Source: Owenia fusiformis | Taxonomy: Eukaryota; Annelida; Polychaeta; Sabellida; Oweniidae | Length of the DNA stretch: 64,000 nucleotides | Assembly (NCBI GenBank): GCA_903813345.2 | Contig: CAIIXF020000001.1 | Span: 46,083,885 to 46,147,884, forward strand | Direction: 5' to 3' | Part shown: positions 26,901-35,046 of the stretch, piece by piece | How positions within the stretch are numbered: the stretch's first letter is position 1 | Layout of the letters: every line of letters starts with the position of its first letter | Position numbers and translations under genes: made by a program | Notes under the pieces: model-generated | What the model saw: the letters and a program-made list of their open reading frames with translations, nothing else | The model's database searches: none | Told to the model about the DNA's origin: nothing

Positions 26901-28542
26901 GCATTTTTACTTGCATGTCTTCTAAAACATCACCCCACCTTCAAAAATCATGGTAAATGGATTAATTTGTCAACACTCTCTTCAAACGTAAACTTTTTAG
27001 TTTTCAAGCAAGACAGCTAGAGATGAACAAATTATGAGATGAAATGTACGTCTCATGATTGTCCTGAATTATTTGAGTCTCTACCTTACAGCTAGATGTA
27101 ACTTCATTGATTTTCGTAATCTAGAAAAAGAGTCACACGCACCTAGAACTCCTATTTAATAATTTTTATAAATATTTATAAGAATATTAATTATGTTGAG
27201 GTTGAAGCGTTGCTTCTCTGGATTAAGATGTTTCAAAATTTCTTTTCGGAAAGAACCTCAAACTCAAGGATCCAACATTTATCCAGCTCACTCAGCAGAA
27301 AAATGGAGGCCATTTTGAAATGAAATTCCACTTGGCTAAATTAAAATACATAAAACAATCGATTAAGACGGGGATATGAGCTGATATTCTGCAAATGTAT
27401 GCATAAATGTATGTTTCATATAATAATACCGTAACAAATGTGCGTGTGTCATCATGATTTAGAAATACTGAATAACCAAGTCAGCTGTAGTCTATATTTA
27501 ATAGACTGAATATCATTCCAAATTTCAAAAAAATTTCAGACTAGAGGATATAGTCTAAAGTCAGCTGTAACAATCACTCAAAGCTGGAATATAGAGGGCT
27601 TATCGCGTCCTACGACCCCTTTAGATTGTGGTCGTACGCGCGTATAATTGGTCAGTCAATGTTTTTACAAAGTTGGAGAAAATACTACACATTGCACACC
27701 TAAATGACCTACCTCGATACATTCCTTAGTATTTTAGAATTCTTTTTATGTTGTTAGATCGCCAATTGTATGGGTTTATCGGCAGAACGAAGAGATTTTA
27801 GTTTTTACATCGGAAATATATCAGCAATTTTCAAAATGTCGGAAGGGGAATTCCCCAGGGATTTCCCTTATGACTGGTGCATGCCGGGAACTGAATGGAG
27901 GAATTTGACGGTTGAAATAAGTTAAATATTACACGCAAATATTGCTATCAAAAACGAAAACCTCTTCGTTTTGCCGATAAACCCATACAATTGGCGATTC
28001 AACTACATAAAAATAATTCTAAAATACTAAGGAATGTATCGAGGTAGGTCATTTAGGTGTGCAATGCGTAGTATTTTCTCCAACTTTGTAAAAACATTGA
28101 CTGACCAATTATACGCGCGTACGACCACAATCTAAAGGGGTCGTAGGATGCAATTATAGAGGGCTTTGGACCTAAGTAAGTCTTGAATGGGATTTTTAGC
28201 AACCTTCACCTGAATAATTCACTGTGCCGTGTTTGTTTCAACTGTTCCCATTCACTGTTTAATAATATATATGGTTTATATTTACAGATTATTGACATAG
28301 ACATAGATAAAGAATGGAAAAGAAAAATTTGGGCGATAATATGTGATATTTACTTTTTCTGAATCTAAACGACGGTCCCATGGCTTGAATACATCTTTCC
28401 CAGATCCGTCAACGACTTCATTTAGACACTGAACCTTCTCTGTATCTATCTTCAAATACAAACTGTACTGTTGTCCTCGCTCTGCATCGTCATGGTCATG
28501 TTTATGATGATCTTGTCCACAACTGTGACCGTGACCGGACAT
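20960..28542 (-). CDS. PITHD1: PITH domain-containing protein 1
   Basis: Six exons on the minus strand (28542-28354, 26823-26780, 23317-23240, 22483-22379, 21809-21701, 21061-20960) join in phase to 208 residues, against about 211 in human PITHD1. The His-rich start MSGHGHSCGQDHHKHDHDD is family-typical. The PITH (DUF1000) domain follows: YSLYLKIDTEKVQCLNE, FKPWDRRLDSEKF, ESDADEELLFNIPFTGNIKL, HPAEMKLFKNRPHMTFDD, then ISRFSSVEHLTIYFTKNFGD and VYYIGLKGEF, ending near TICTYEARAMPSDHKANAF. The PITH fold binds the 26S proteasome in TXNL1; PITHD1 itself is a small cytosolic protein linked to proteasome function and haematopoietic transcription in vertebrates. Introns hold many fold-back repeats. 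All splice sites are GT/AG and no residue block is missing. Confidence 0.95.
22821..23038. mobile_element. TIR element CAGGCCCGTAGCCAG ... poly-C
   Basis: The ends CAGGCCCGTAGCCAGG and CTGGCTAAGGGCCTG are inverted repeats with C/G runs just inside each. It lies in PITHD1 intron 3. I found no clear target duplication, so the superfamily is open, although CAGGNNCGTAGCCAGG ends are common among non-autonomous hAT-like elements of marine invertebrates. Confidence 0.65.
23688..24165. mobile_element. MITE with CCGGATTTTCTCGCATATA ends and TA duplication
   Basis: The left end CCGGATTTTCTCGCATATAA and the right end TATATGCGAGAAAATCCGG are near-perfect inverted repeats, flanked on both sides by TA (23686-23687, 24166-24167). 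This is the signature of the Tc1/mariner/pogo group. GGCCCATGGGCGTATAAG recurs internally in both halves, and a roughly 60-bp internal piece (AACTTAATGTTGAAACAAAG plus AACGATC) is tandemly duplicated near 23929-24025. There is no transposase; the 65-codon frame inside is not family-like. Confidence 0.85.
24168..24475. repeat. Fold-back element, arms over 100 bp
   Basis: The left arm (about 24173-24292: TATTCTCACAA, TAGTATCAG, ATGCGAACAAATAGCTCAGA, GAAGACAACAGAATC) is mirrored by the right arm (about 24361-24470: GATTCTGTTGTCTTCTGAA, TATTTGTTCGCA, TGATACTGATA). The spacer is about 70 bp. It starts immediately after the TA of the preceding MITE. Confidence 0.8.
24755..25046. mobile_element. TIR element TTATTATATCACTATCTAGC
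   Basis: TTATTATATCACTATCTAGC near 24755 is mirrored by GCTAGACAGTGATATAATAA near 25027-25046 with one mismatch. Nested inside are GTGGGATATCTGGCGATAT and its mirror ATATCTAGCGATATCCCAC (about 24816-24890). No coding frame. Confidence 0.7.
25047..25180. repeat. Nearly perfect palindrome around TGATATTCCACTTG
   Basis: AATATTTCACTCTATTGAGG then TGAATACCTGTA, TCACAAG, TGATATTCCAC is mirrored almost exactly to ATAGAGTGAAATATT at the right end, with a loop around CCCTTCGGGC. Arms are about 60 bp. A diverged single arm (TTTCATTCTATTGAGGGGAA ... GTGATATTCCAC) occurs at 44112-44170. Confidence 0.85.
25185..25455 (+). repeat. Dispersed repeat TGTCCCGCAATTTGCGTATT, copy 1
   Basis: Begins GTCAACTGTCCCGCAATTTG and runs through GTCACGCAAATACGCATTTT, TTGTCAAGCAAAAATATTTC and TTCACGCG to a poly-C tract near 25450. 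Two further copies lie at 47520-47820 (same strand) and 49855-50150 (opposite strand). Copies 1 and 2 give alignable peptides (RKYAFYLVIVKQKYFC versus RKYAFYLIIVKQKYFC), though both also read open on the other strand. Confidence 0.8.
25466..25503. repeat. Short hairpin GTCTGAATA/TATTCAGAC
   Basis: Same layout as the hairpin at 14256-14283, preceded by CTAGACTGTATCC. A third relative is scattered at 27495-27560 (AGACTGAAT ... TTCAGACT ... GGATATAGTCT). Confidence 0.5.
26175..26241. repeat. Hairpin-ended repeat, copy B
   Basis: TTTCCACAGGAAATATATC, ATAACAGAC, then stem CAGACCGAAT/ATTCGGTCTG with a 5-base loop, then TTGGATACATACTA. Compare 15320-15395: flanks match, stem bases 6-10 differ, pairing is kept. 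Confidence 0.75.
26241..26268. repeat. Poly-C run of about 27 bases
   Basis: An uninterrupted homopolymer directly after a hairpin-ended repeat. Its exact length should be treated as uncertain in any assembly. Confidence 0.9.
26455..26745 (+). mobile_element. GC-rich repeat with GGATCTGGG ends, copy 1
   Basis: Left end GGGGCCGATCTGGGAACCAA then CAAGGGGGGCCC; right end CACCCAGATCCGCC. The interior is built from GGCCCA blocks. An inverted partial copy is at 28755-28920 and an isolated inverted end at 31005-31056. Confidence 0.7.
27602..28154. mobile_element. Long-TIR element with 12-bp target duplication
   Basis: Arms of about 200 bp (27602-27810 and 27955-28154) are near-perfect inverted repeats, containing CGACCCCTTTAGATTGTGGT, CGCGCGTATAATTGGTCAGT and ACCTACCTCGATACATTCCT and their mirrors. 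The element is bracketed by direct repeats TATAGAGGGCTT at 27590-27601 and 28155-28166. The terminal bases ATCGCGTCC (left) and ATTGCATCC (right, read inward) differ only at CpG positions. The roughly 150-bp centre has no gene. Long arms with a target duplication above 8 bp recall Mutator-like elements, but 12 bp exceeds their usual 9-11. Confidence 0.9.
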
Positions 28543-28591
28543 CTTACTAATTTACGGCAAAAACAAAGTTTACGACATACAAGCACCTGTA

Positions 28592-28600
28592 AAAATGGCG
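28592..28600 (+). promoter_or_regulatory. YY1-like motif near PITHD1 start
   Basis: AAAATGGCG lies 50 bp upstream of the PITHD1 start codon on the opposite strand. It matches the core of the YY1 motif (AAnATGGCG). Function is inference. Confidence 0.35.
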
Positions 28601-28754
28601 CGAATTTCAAAATGTCCTTGTCAGAATCAGATCTTGTAACGGATGACAAAATTGCAAGAAACGTGTACTATTGGTCTACCAATCTATTCCTTATGATCTC
28701 AAATACAATATCTCCCAAAATATCAGTGATATACTCAAAGGTTCTAGGCCGATA

Positions 28755-28920
28755 TCACTGGGCGGATCTGGGCGGGGGGGGGGCTGGGGGCCCGCCCAGA
28801 TTCAGGCCAAATTTTGAAGAAAATGGGCCTCAAATTTTGGCCCACTTTTGGGTTTTAGGGGCCCAAAGTTTAAGTTTTTTTCTCTGACCTGAAATTTGCC
28901 CCCCCCCCTTGTGGGGGGGG
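28755..28920 (-). mobile_element. GC-rich repeat with GGATCTGGG end, copy 2 (inverted)
   Basis: Reverse complement aligns to 26455-26745: TCAGAGAAAAA, TTTGGGCCCCTAAAACCCA, TTTGAGGCCCATTTTCTTC, AAAATTTGG in the same order. The far end is replaced by poly-C/poly-G and the GTATATGGTATAAGAG repeat. Confidence 0.7.
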
Positions 28921-29075
28921 GGGTGTATAGAGATATTGTATATCGTATAAGAGGGCTGAAAATTTATTGTATATTGTATAAGAGGGGGCAAAATTTATCG
29001 TATATGGTATAAGAGGTGTAGAAAATATGGTATATGGTATAATAGAAATATATGGTATATGGTATCTAGAATTAA
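28921..29075. repeat. Tandem repeat ATTGTATATGGTATAAGAGG
   Basis: About five units of 26-29 bp containing TGTATATNGTATAAGAGG. The same unit forms a second array at 30855-31000. Both arrays adjoin a CTCTATACACCCCCCC junction with the GC-rich repeat family. Confidence 0.8.
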
Positions 29076-29306
29076 TAAGGCTAATTATGAAGAAATTGTA
29101 CCCTAAAGTTCCCAATTGTGCCAACTCTCTTACTGTAACTGGTTGGAAAAACATGGAAAAGTAGTCTCTCTAATTGGTTCCACATTCCAGGTCAATCAAT
29201 ACTGTATGTTTAGAGAAAATCATTCTCAAACTAAGAGTTTTGTGGCCTTTTCATTCAAATTTTCACAGGAGGTGTTAAATACGGTCTCGAATAAGAATCC
29301 GCCCGG

Positions 29307-30187
29307 TGATCAGAAGAAATGAACGGAGGGGGAGTAGCTGATTTTCGGTAGAAAATTCAACAAATTTGAAAATTTATTTTTTCAAGAGAAGGTTTACAAT
29401 TGAATGGCTAAATGAATAGGCGCAGTGAACAGGGAAATATGTTAGGTCTTCTTGGATTTTTTTTGAACTGTGGAATTCTAAGATAAAAGATCTATTAAAA
29501 AAGTGCAGCGTCGCCAACTTGCAAATGCCAATGTTTTGCTATCAAGCAACAGGGGTCTACACGACCTGTAATAAATACTTGTAAGTGAAGTAATTATCAC
29601 AAAACTATTGTCATCGTTGGTTTTGCAAAAAAATGTTACCATACGTTATATAAAAAGTAATCGAAAATTATTAAAATTGAACGGAGGGGGGAGTAATGTG
29701 TCTATAAGACATATAAAAAGAGATATAACTTGACTTTATTTCCAATAACTCCATATGTCCCCATTTTTCACTTTTCAGAGTTGTAACATCAAGCTGTTAC
29801 TGAGTTACTGAGTTCATTTTTCAAGTACTCGAATTTCTTGGAGATTTCTTCCACCTTAAAGACATATTACTCCCCCCTCCGTTCACTCCCCCCTCCGTTC
29901 ATTTTTAATTATTTTTGATTATTTTTTATCTATCATTTGGAAAATTATTCTAAAAAACCGGCAATGAAATTAATTTTGTGATAAAAGTGTCGCTTATATA
30001 TATTTATTACAGGTCGTGCAGACCATTGTTGCTTGATTTATAGCAAAAACATTGGCATTTGCACGTTGGCTACGCTGCACCTTTTTTAATAGATCTTTAA
30101 TCTTAGAACTCCATCAGTTCAAAAGAAATCCAAGAAGACCTAACATATAAATCAGCTACTCGCCCCTCCGTTCATTTCTTCAGATCA
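29307..30187. repeat. Giant fold-back element of about 880 bp
   Basis: The ends TGATCAGAAGAAATGAACGG and CCGTTCATTTCTTCAGATCA are mirror images, and pairing continues inward to a centre near 29760-29830. Matching blocks include GTTAGGTCTTCTTGGATTT, AAAGATCTATTAAAAAAGTG, GCAAATGCCAATGTTTTGCT and GAACGGAGGGGGGAGTAAT, each with its mirror in the right half. The left arm carries about 95 bp (29343-29440) with no counterpart in the right arm, and the right arm has a duplicated CTCCCCCCTCCGTTCA unit. No coding capacity. Confidence 0.85.
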
Positions 30188-30854
30188 TCTACATGGAAGT
30201 TGAAGTCCTTTATTTCTGAAACTGTTTTCAATACTTAATATTTTCCAGGTAACTGCTTTACAAAATTATTGTGCATTGTGAATCTTCATTATCTATCTGA
30301 TACATATTTTACTCAGCAAACTTTATTTTCATAGAACACATGATGAATCTTTTATTCCACATTCTCAATTTTGATCAATTATGTTTCAAGGAATTTTTTC
30401 CCTGGCTCACTATGATGAATTCTCTTGACATTAAAATAAGTCATGGGAAAGTAAGTCATAAGAAAGAGGAACACTCAAATGATGCAGGTTTTATGCTTAT
30501 TTTGAATATCTTTATGGTACTTTTACAGGTAATGGCTGTAGCAAATTGCAGAAATGTTAAGTTAGTTTTTTGGTCAAAGTAGGTTGTGAAATCACTAAAG
30601 AGAAGTCATGAATCTTATACCATAAATGTGTTTTAAATCAACTTGCTGAAATTAAAATGTGGTCACAGCTTTTCTGAACATGCGGAATGCGGATGTACCC
30701 GAATGGTGCCTTATTCATAATGTAATAAATGAAATCATTGTGGTATGTATGTGGAGTCTATTTGCCTTATAATAATACATTTACTTTAGTACATGGATTC
30801 TCTCCTAATATTATTTCCTTATAAATATCCAAACTTTAATCAACAGCAGTTTCA

Positions 30855-31056
30855 AAATTATCGTATATTGTATTTCACCTGAACTTTTGTAAAATATCGT
30901 ATATGGTATAAGAGCTGTGAAAAATATTGTATATGGTATAAAAGGGGTGAAAAAATATTGTATATGGTATAAGAGAGCTGAAAAATATTGTATATGCATT
31001 TCCAAGACCCTCTATACACCCCCCCCCCTTGTTGGTTCCCAGATCCGCCCCTGGAT
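30855..31056. repeat. Second GTATATGGTATAAGAG array and repeat end
   Basis: About four units of AATATTGTATATGGTATAAG sequence, then CCTCTATACACCCCCCCCCC, CTTGTTGGTTCCCAGATCC and GCCCCTGG. The latter is the inverted left end of the GC-rich repeat at 26455. Confidence 0.75.
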
Positions 31057-34000
31057 ATAGCAGCACCAACAAAATCCAGTATTATCGTCTTTTTCTCTAT
31101 TTATAAATAAACACAGATCGATTACTATGCCATCTTTATTTAAAAATTATTTCTATCGACCATGGTTGTAAAATGAATGGCTCTTCCATTTGGAATACTT
31201 CGGGCACATCTGCCGATCTCCTGCCAATACTGCAGCACGCTTCTGGGGCAACCCCAGTGGATTAGCCTAAGCTTACTATATCTATATCCTCTATAGATAC
31301 CCCTAGGCCAAACGCCACAGTACATATCAGAATCCGAATAGTGCTGTCTTTTCTAGTAAAAGTGGAGATAATATTCGTTCTTTGTCTTCTTTAGAAGTTG
31401 TGCTAGTATGAGTATCCATGAGTCTATTTTGTATTGATTTTGATTAGTGATTGTAAACTATAGGAATGGTAATATAATGGAAAAGTTCCATGTAAAGTTG
31501 AGCGACATTTGTTTTGTCTGAAGCTATTTTTTAACTCTGAAAAAGTCATTGAATGTTAAATCTCAAACTTGTAGATGCTTTTTGAAAAAATTGGTCATTG
31601 AGTGTTAAATGAAAAAATCTAACGTCAGATTTGAACTTATGATAATTTGTAGATGATTTAAAAAATGTAGTCGGTCTAACTTAAAAGGACAAAGTGCGTA
31701 AATGAAGTCTCACTTTTGATCTCCATAGTATTTCCAATAGATAAATAAGTACCTGATCTTTCATTTGACACCAAAAACAGCTCAAACAGACCACATCAGA
31801 GTTGACACTAGATCATGAAAAAATATTTTTGATCTATCAATTTATAGATGTCAAGTTTTTAGCAATGCCATAGAAAGATGGCATTGTTGTTTGCATTAAT
31901 TGTCCATTCATTTTCAACCATACGCCATCTTTTAGTCCAAGAGTTATTTAAAAACATACACTTTGTGAAAAGTGGTAATTCACTTCTTTTGATCTCTGAA
32001 CTTCAAATGCTGTTTTCCAGGCGAGTAATTTTTTTCTCACTTCAGTATTGACCCAAATTAAAGTTTTTATCATATTTGATTGACTGTGTGAGTGACATGC
32101 CTCAAATAATATTTTGTCCTTTTTTCCTTCTAAAATAAGCGCATTGCCTGGTTAACCAGTATTTGTGAATTACAAAAATTATGAATGACTATTTGTTTCT
32201 GTGATAAAAGTTTCATTAAAGTATATCTAAAGTATTCAATTATACCTTACTACAACATCCAGAGAGCCACAACCGAACTGAGTTTATGTTCTGGAGCAGT
32301 CTGTACTTCTTGGACTTTGTGTGGTTCAATATTATCACTGTGATTATGGATGTACAGACACCAAAACTTTTATCTGTATTCCTAAAACATATATGATAGA
32401 ATACATGGTCTTCCAAAAGTAGTAGGACTGCTGGTGCTGGCATTTTGTTAATTATGCACCAAGTGCTGGTATACCAGGGCTAGGTCTTGAGGTGTTATAC
32501 AGGGTGTCTCAAAAAGAGAAACCGAGATTAAATTGCTAATTTCTCAAAGATGAATAATGTTTGGGTCAATTTGCAGGTACTGCCATTTGCATCATTATGG
32601 CCTCTTTCATATGGTACTAAAATGTTCTATTTCCCCCACAGATGATAGAGCAACGAGGGATTTAAGTGACCATATCAGAAATGGGTTTGTGCCACTTTCA
32701 GCCAAGTCAATTCACTATCATAACATAGTGATAAGTAACAACAAACATCAGGATATTATTCTTTTACTCATTTATTCCAATTAAAGTTACACATACTAGT
32801 ATCATATTTAACACCCCTTTTCAAACCCAATGACCATTCAAAATTGTTTTAATGCCAGTGTCCATCAACATGACCCACATTCCTCATCTAACTGCACATA
32901 CTGCATCCGTGATGGTGTCTCTCTGTCTCCTATCTGCCTAAGATCCTCTACTGCTGCAACAATCCTGGGCCTTAGATTATCAATGCCTCTTGTGTTGAGT
33001 GCGCTGTGTAGCCTTTATCCTTGAGATAACCCCAAAGAAAGAAGTCACAGGGTGCAAAACCATCCTGGCATAACCATTTTAATCCCCCATTGTTTCATCA
33101 TTCATGAAAGAAAAAGTTAAATCCATCAGAACTCAGTCATCCGTGAAGCAAAATATTCAACTTTGGTATCATAGGAAAGAGGACATCATAACCTGTCAGG
33201 TGGTGTCTGTGAAATTATCCTATTAGTATTCATATTTGAGATTTGAGATTTGAGCTTCAGATTGAACAGTTTTTAAAAAAATCATCTACAGAGAAATTAC
33301 TTTCAATCTTGAGAGGACATGGAAAAGCTCAAAATTGGGTCTTTGGCGCGGCATTAAGAGTTATATTGGAGTGAAACCTCCGGGGTTTCAAGTAATTTTT
33401 GACAAAATTGTCAAGTGAACCCCCTATGCATGCACTAGGCGGTCAACAACTAATGATATATAACTTACCTACAGTTGAAATCACTAGCATCGTTCAACGC
33501 CTAATATTCAATATGTTCAATAATGTCATATTATCAGACTCCACGTCTAGGGACTTTTAATTCTTATTAAACGAAATGCTCGAGTGGCAGATAGTGCAAT
33601 GTAGGGGGACCCTCTCCCCTGAGAACCAACTTTGAAAATTAACTTTCTGTGTTAAGCTAGTCTAGAAACAAAACAAAGCAATGATTAATAGGTCAGACTG
33701 ACCAGTGAGTAATTAGTATCGATTTGTTCGAATTATGATATGTGTCGTAACGTAATTGTCAGAAATAATGAAGTGATTTTTACTTCTCTGACTTAAAAAT
33801 AACTAAATTCCATTGTTCTTATTCTACATAAAGATAACAAGAAAATGTCAATCGTTAATTTATTTAACCTGATATGTTTAATTTGACCCAAGTAGTTGAT
33901 ATCGATTTTTAAATCCTTGGACATAAGGGGCAGGTGATAGGGATTTATTTTACGGACTTTTTCAATGGTCTTGTTAAATATCAATGTGTTTCGACGACCA

Positions 34001-34227
34001 TCTGTCGTGAGCAGAGTCGGCTCAGCGATGGCTACGATTGGACTAATTTCCCCGGCACGCGACTGTCGTGAATAGCAAACTGCGATAGCAGGCGTGTGTT
34101 CATCAATATATCCAGTATATCGGTTAGTAGGCTTATTATTGAACAAGAGACGATATAACGACTGGGTTGCTTTGTTTCATTAACCATGGCAAAAACAAAG
34201 CCAGAATAATATGTAAATGGGAGCTAT
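31057..34227. other. Intergenic stretch before the SPSB3-like gene
   Basis: Apart from the transposase relic I see no exon. A minus-strand open frame of 117 codons at 33793-34146 has no family-like content and overlaps the likely promoter region of the downstream gene. Confidence 0.45.
32501..33058 (-). pseudogene. Relic of an IS630/Tc1/mariner-type transposase, C-terminal part
   Basis: On the minus strand near 33058-33000 the frame reads CDFFLWGYLKDKGYTAHS, the conserved block that follows the second catalytic region in mariner-like transposases. After a frameshift it continues GIDNLRPRIVAAVEDLRQI to a stop near 32871. About 370 bp further on lies ACAGGGTGTCTCAAAA (32501-32516), resembling the CAGGGTG... 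terminal repeats of such elements. Upstream coding sequence and the other end are not recognisable, so the copy is dead and truncated. Confidence 0.7.
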
Positions 34228-35046
34228 ATGAACAGGAACATTTTAACGTATTTCTTCAAGATATGCTTCATGCCAGCAAGTTTATATTTCACGCCAGAAG
34301 ATTTGATACGAAAACTGTTAGATAACTGCATAAGGATTCAACTGAGTCTTATGTCAAGGATGGGGAAGGGTTCGAAAGATCCCTTAAAGCATGGTGGCTG
34401 TGAAGACCCATGGACTTGGAACACGTATGATAAATCGCATGAAGTCAATTTACATGGTAAACATCACAAAACTGTACATTTTCATCCAAATTGGAGTAAT
34501 GGGACAGCAGGAGTCCGTGGAACAATGGTGCTGAATTATGGCAAACATTACTGGGAAGTGAAAATCTCCCAAAGGATATTTGGAACCAGTATGATGTTTG
34601 GTATAGGGACTAAGAAGGCGCGTCTGCACGTAGATGCCTTTGTAAATATGTTAGGTGAAGATTCGGAGGGGTGGGGGTTGTCTCATAAGGGTGTCGCCTG
34701 GCACAATGGCAAATTAAGACAATACACAAAACCGTTCAGGGAAAATGAAGCAACCACCATTGGGATATTATTTGACTGGCACCAAGGGACCTTAACTTAC
34801 TACAAAGACGGTATAAACCTCGGGGTTGCTTTTACTGGACTTAACAAAATTGACGAGGATCTTTATCCCATTGTTTGCAGTACCGCCGCCAAGACAGAGA
34901 TGACGTTAGGTGTGACACGGAGGATACCATACGACCTCCAGGACAGGTGTCGCGCTATTATCGTGCAATACGCCCAAGATGAGCAGGAAATAGACAATCT
35001 ACCCCTACCGAACAGAATCAAGGAATATATAAAGGAATCGCTATGA
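34228..35046 (+). CDS. SPRY domain-containing SOCS box protein 3-like
   Basis: The product (272 codons from the first ATG) has a B30.2/SPRY domain at about residues 84-228: FHPNWSNGTAGVRGT, HYWEVKISQRIFGTSMMFGI, GEDSEGWGLSHKG, GTLTYYKDG, YPIVCSTAAKTEMTL. It is followed by a SOCS box at about 236-272 (LQDRCRAII as the Elongin BC box, then LPLPNRIKEYI). SPSB proteins are substrate receptors of CUL5/Elongin ubiquitin ligases. The preceding EDPWTWNTYDKS matches the SPSB3-type lead-in (W-W-DDKS), so SPSB3-like is the best fit. Residues 1-50 look atypical: Phe/Ile-rich, with further Met at 15, 42 and 45, so the true start may be downstream or in an unseen exon. The body has no intron, which fits either a retrocopy or a naturally single-exon paralogue. 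An AATAAA sits at 35344. Confidence 0.85.
   Translation: MNRNILTYFFKICFMPASLYFTPEDLIRKLLDNCIRIQLSLMSRMGKGSKDPLKHGGCEDPWTWNTYDKSHEVNLHGKHHKTVHFHPNWSNGTAGVRGTMVLNYGKHYWEVKISQRIFGTSMMFGIGTKKARLHVDAFVNMLGEDSEGWGLSHKGVAWHNGKLRQYTKPFRENEATTIGILFDWHQGTLTYYKDGINLGVAFTGLNKIDEDLYPIVCSTAAKTEMTLGVTRRIPYDLQDRCRAIIVQYAQDEQEIDNLPLPNRIKEYIKESL

Noticed and set aside
28471-28887. 138-codon plus-strand frame
   Set aside because: It is antisense to PITHD1 exon 1, then runs into a poly-G repeat; no family-like content.
33793-34146. 117-codon minus-strand frame upstream of the SPSB3-like gene
   Set aside because: No recognisable motif, no partner exons with matching phase, and it overlaps the presumed promoter area.
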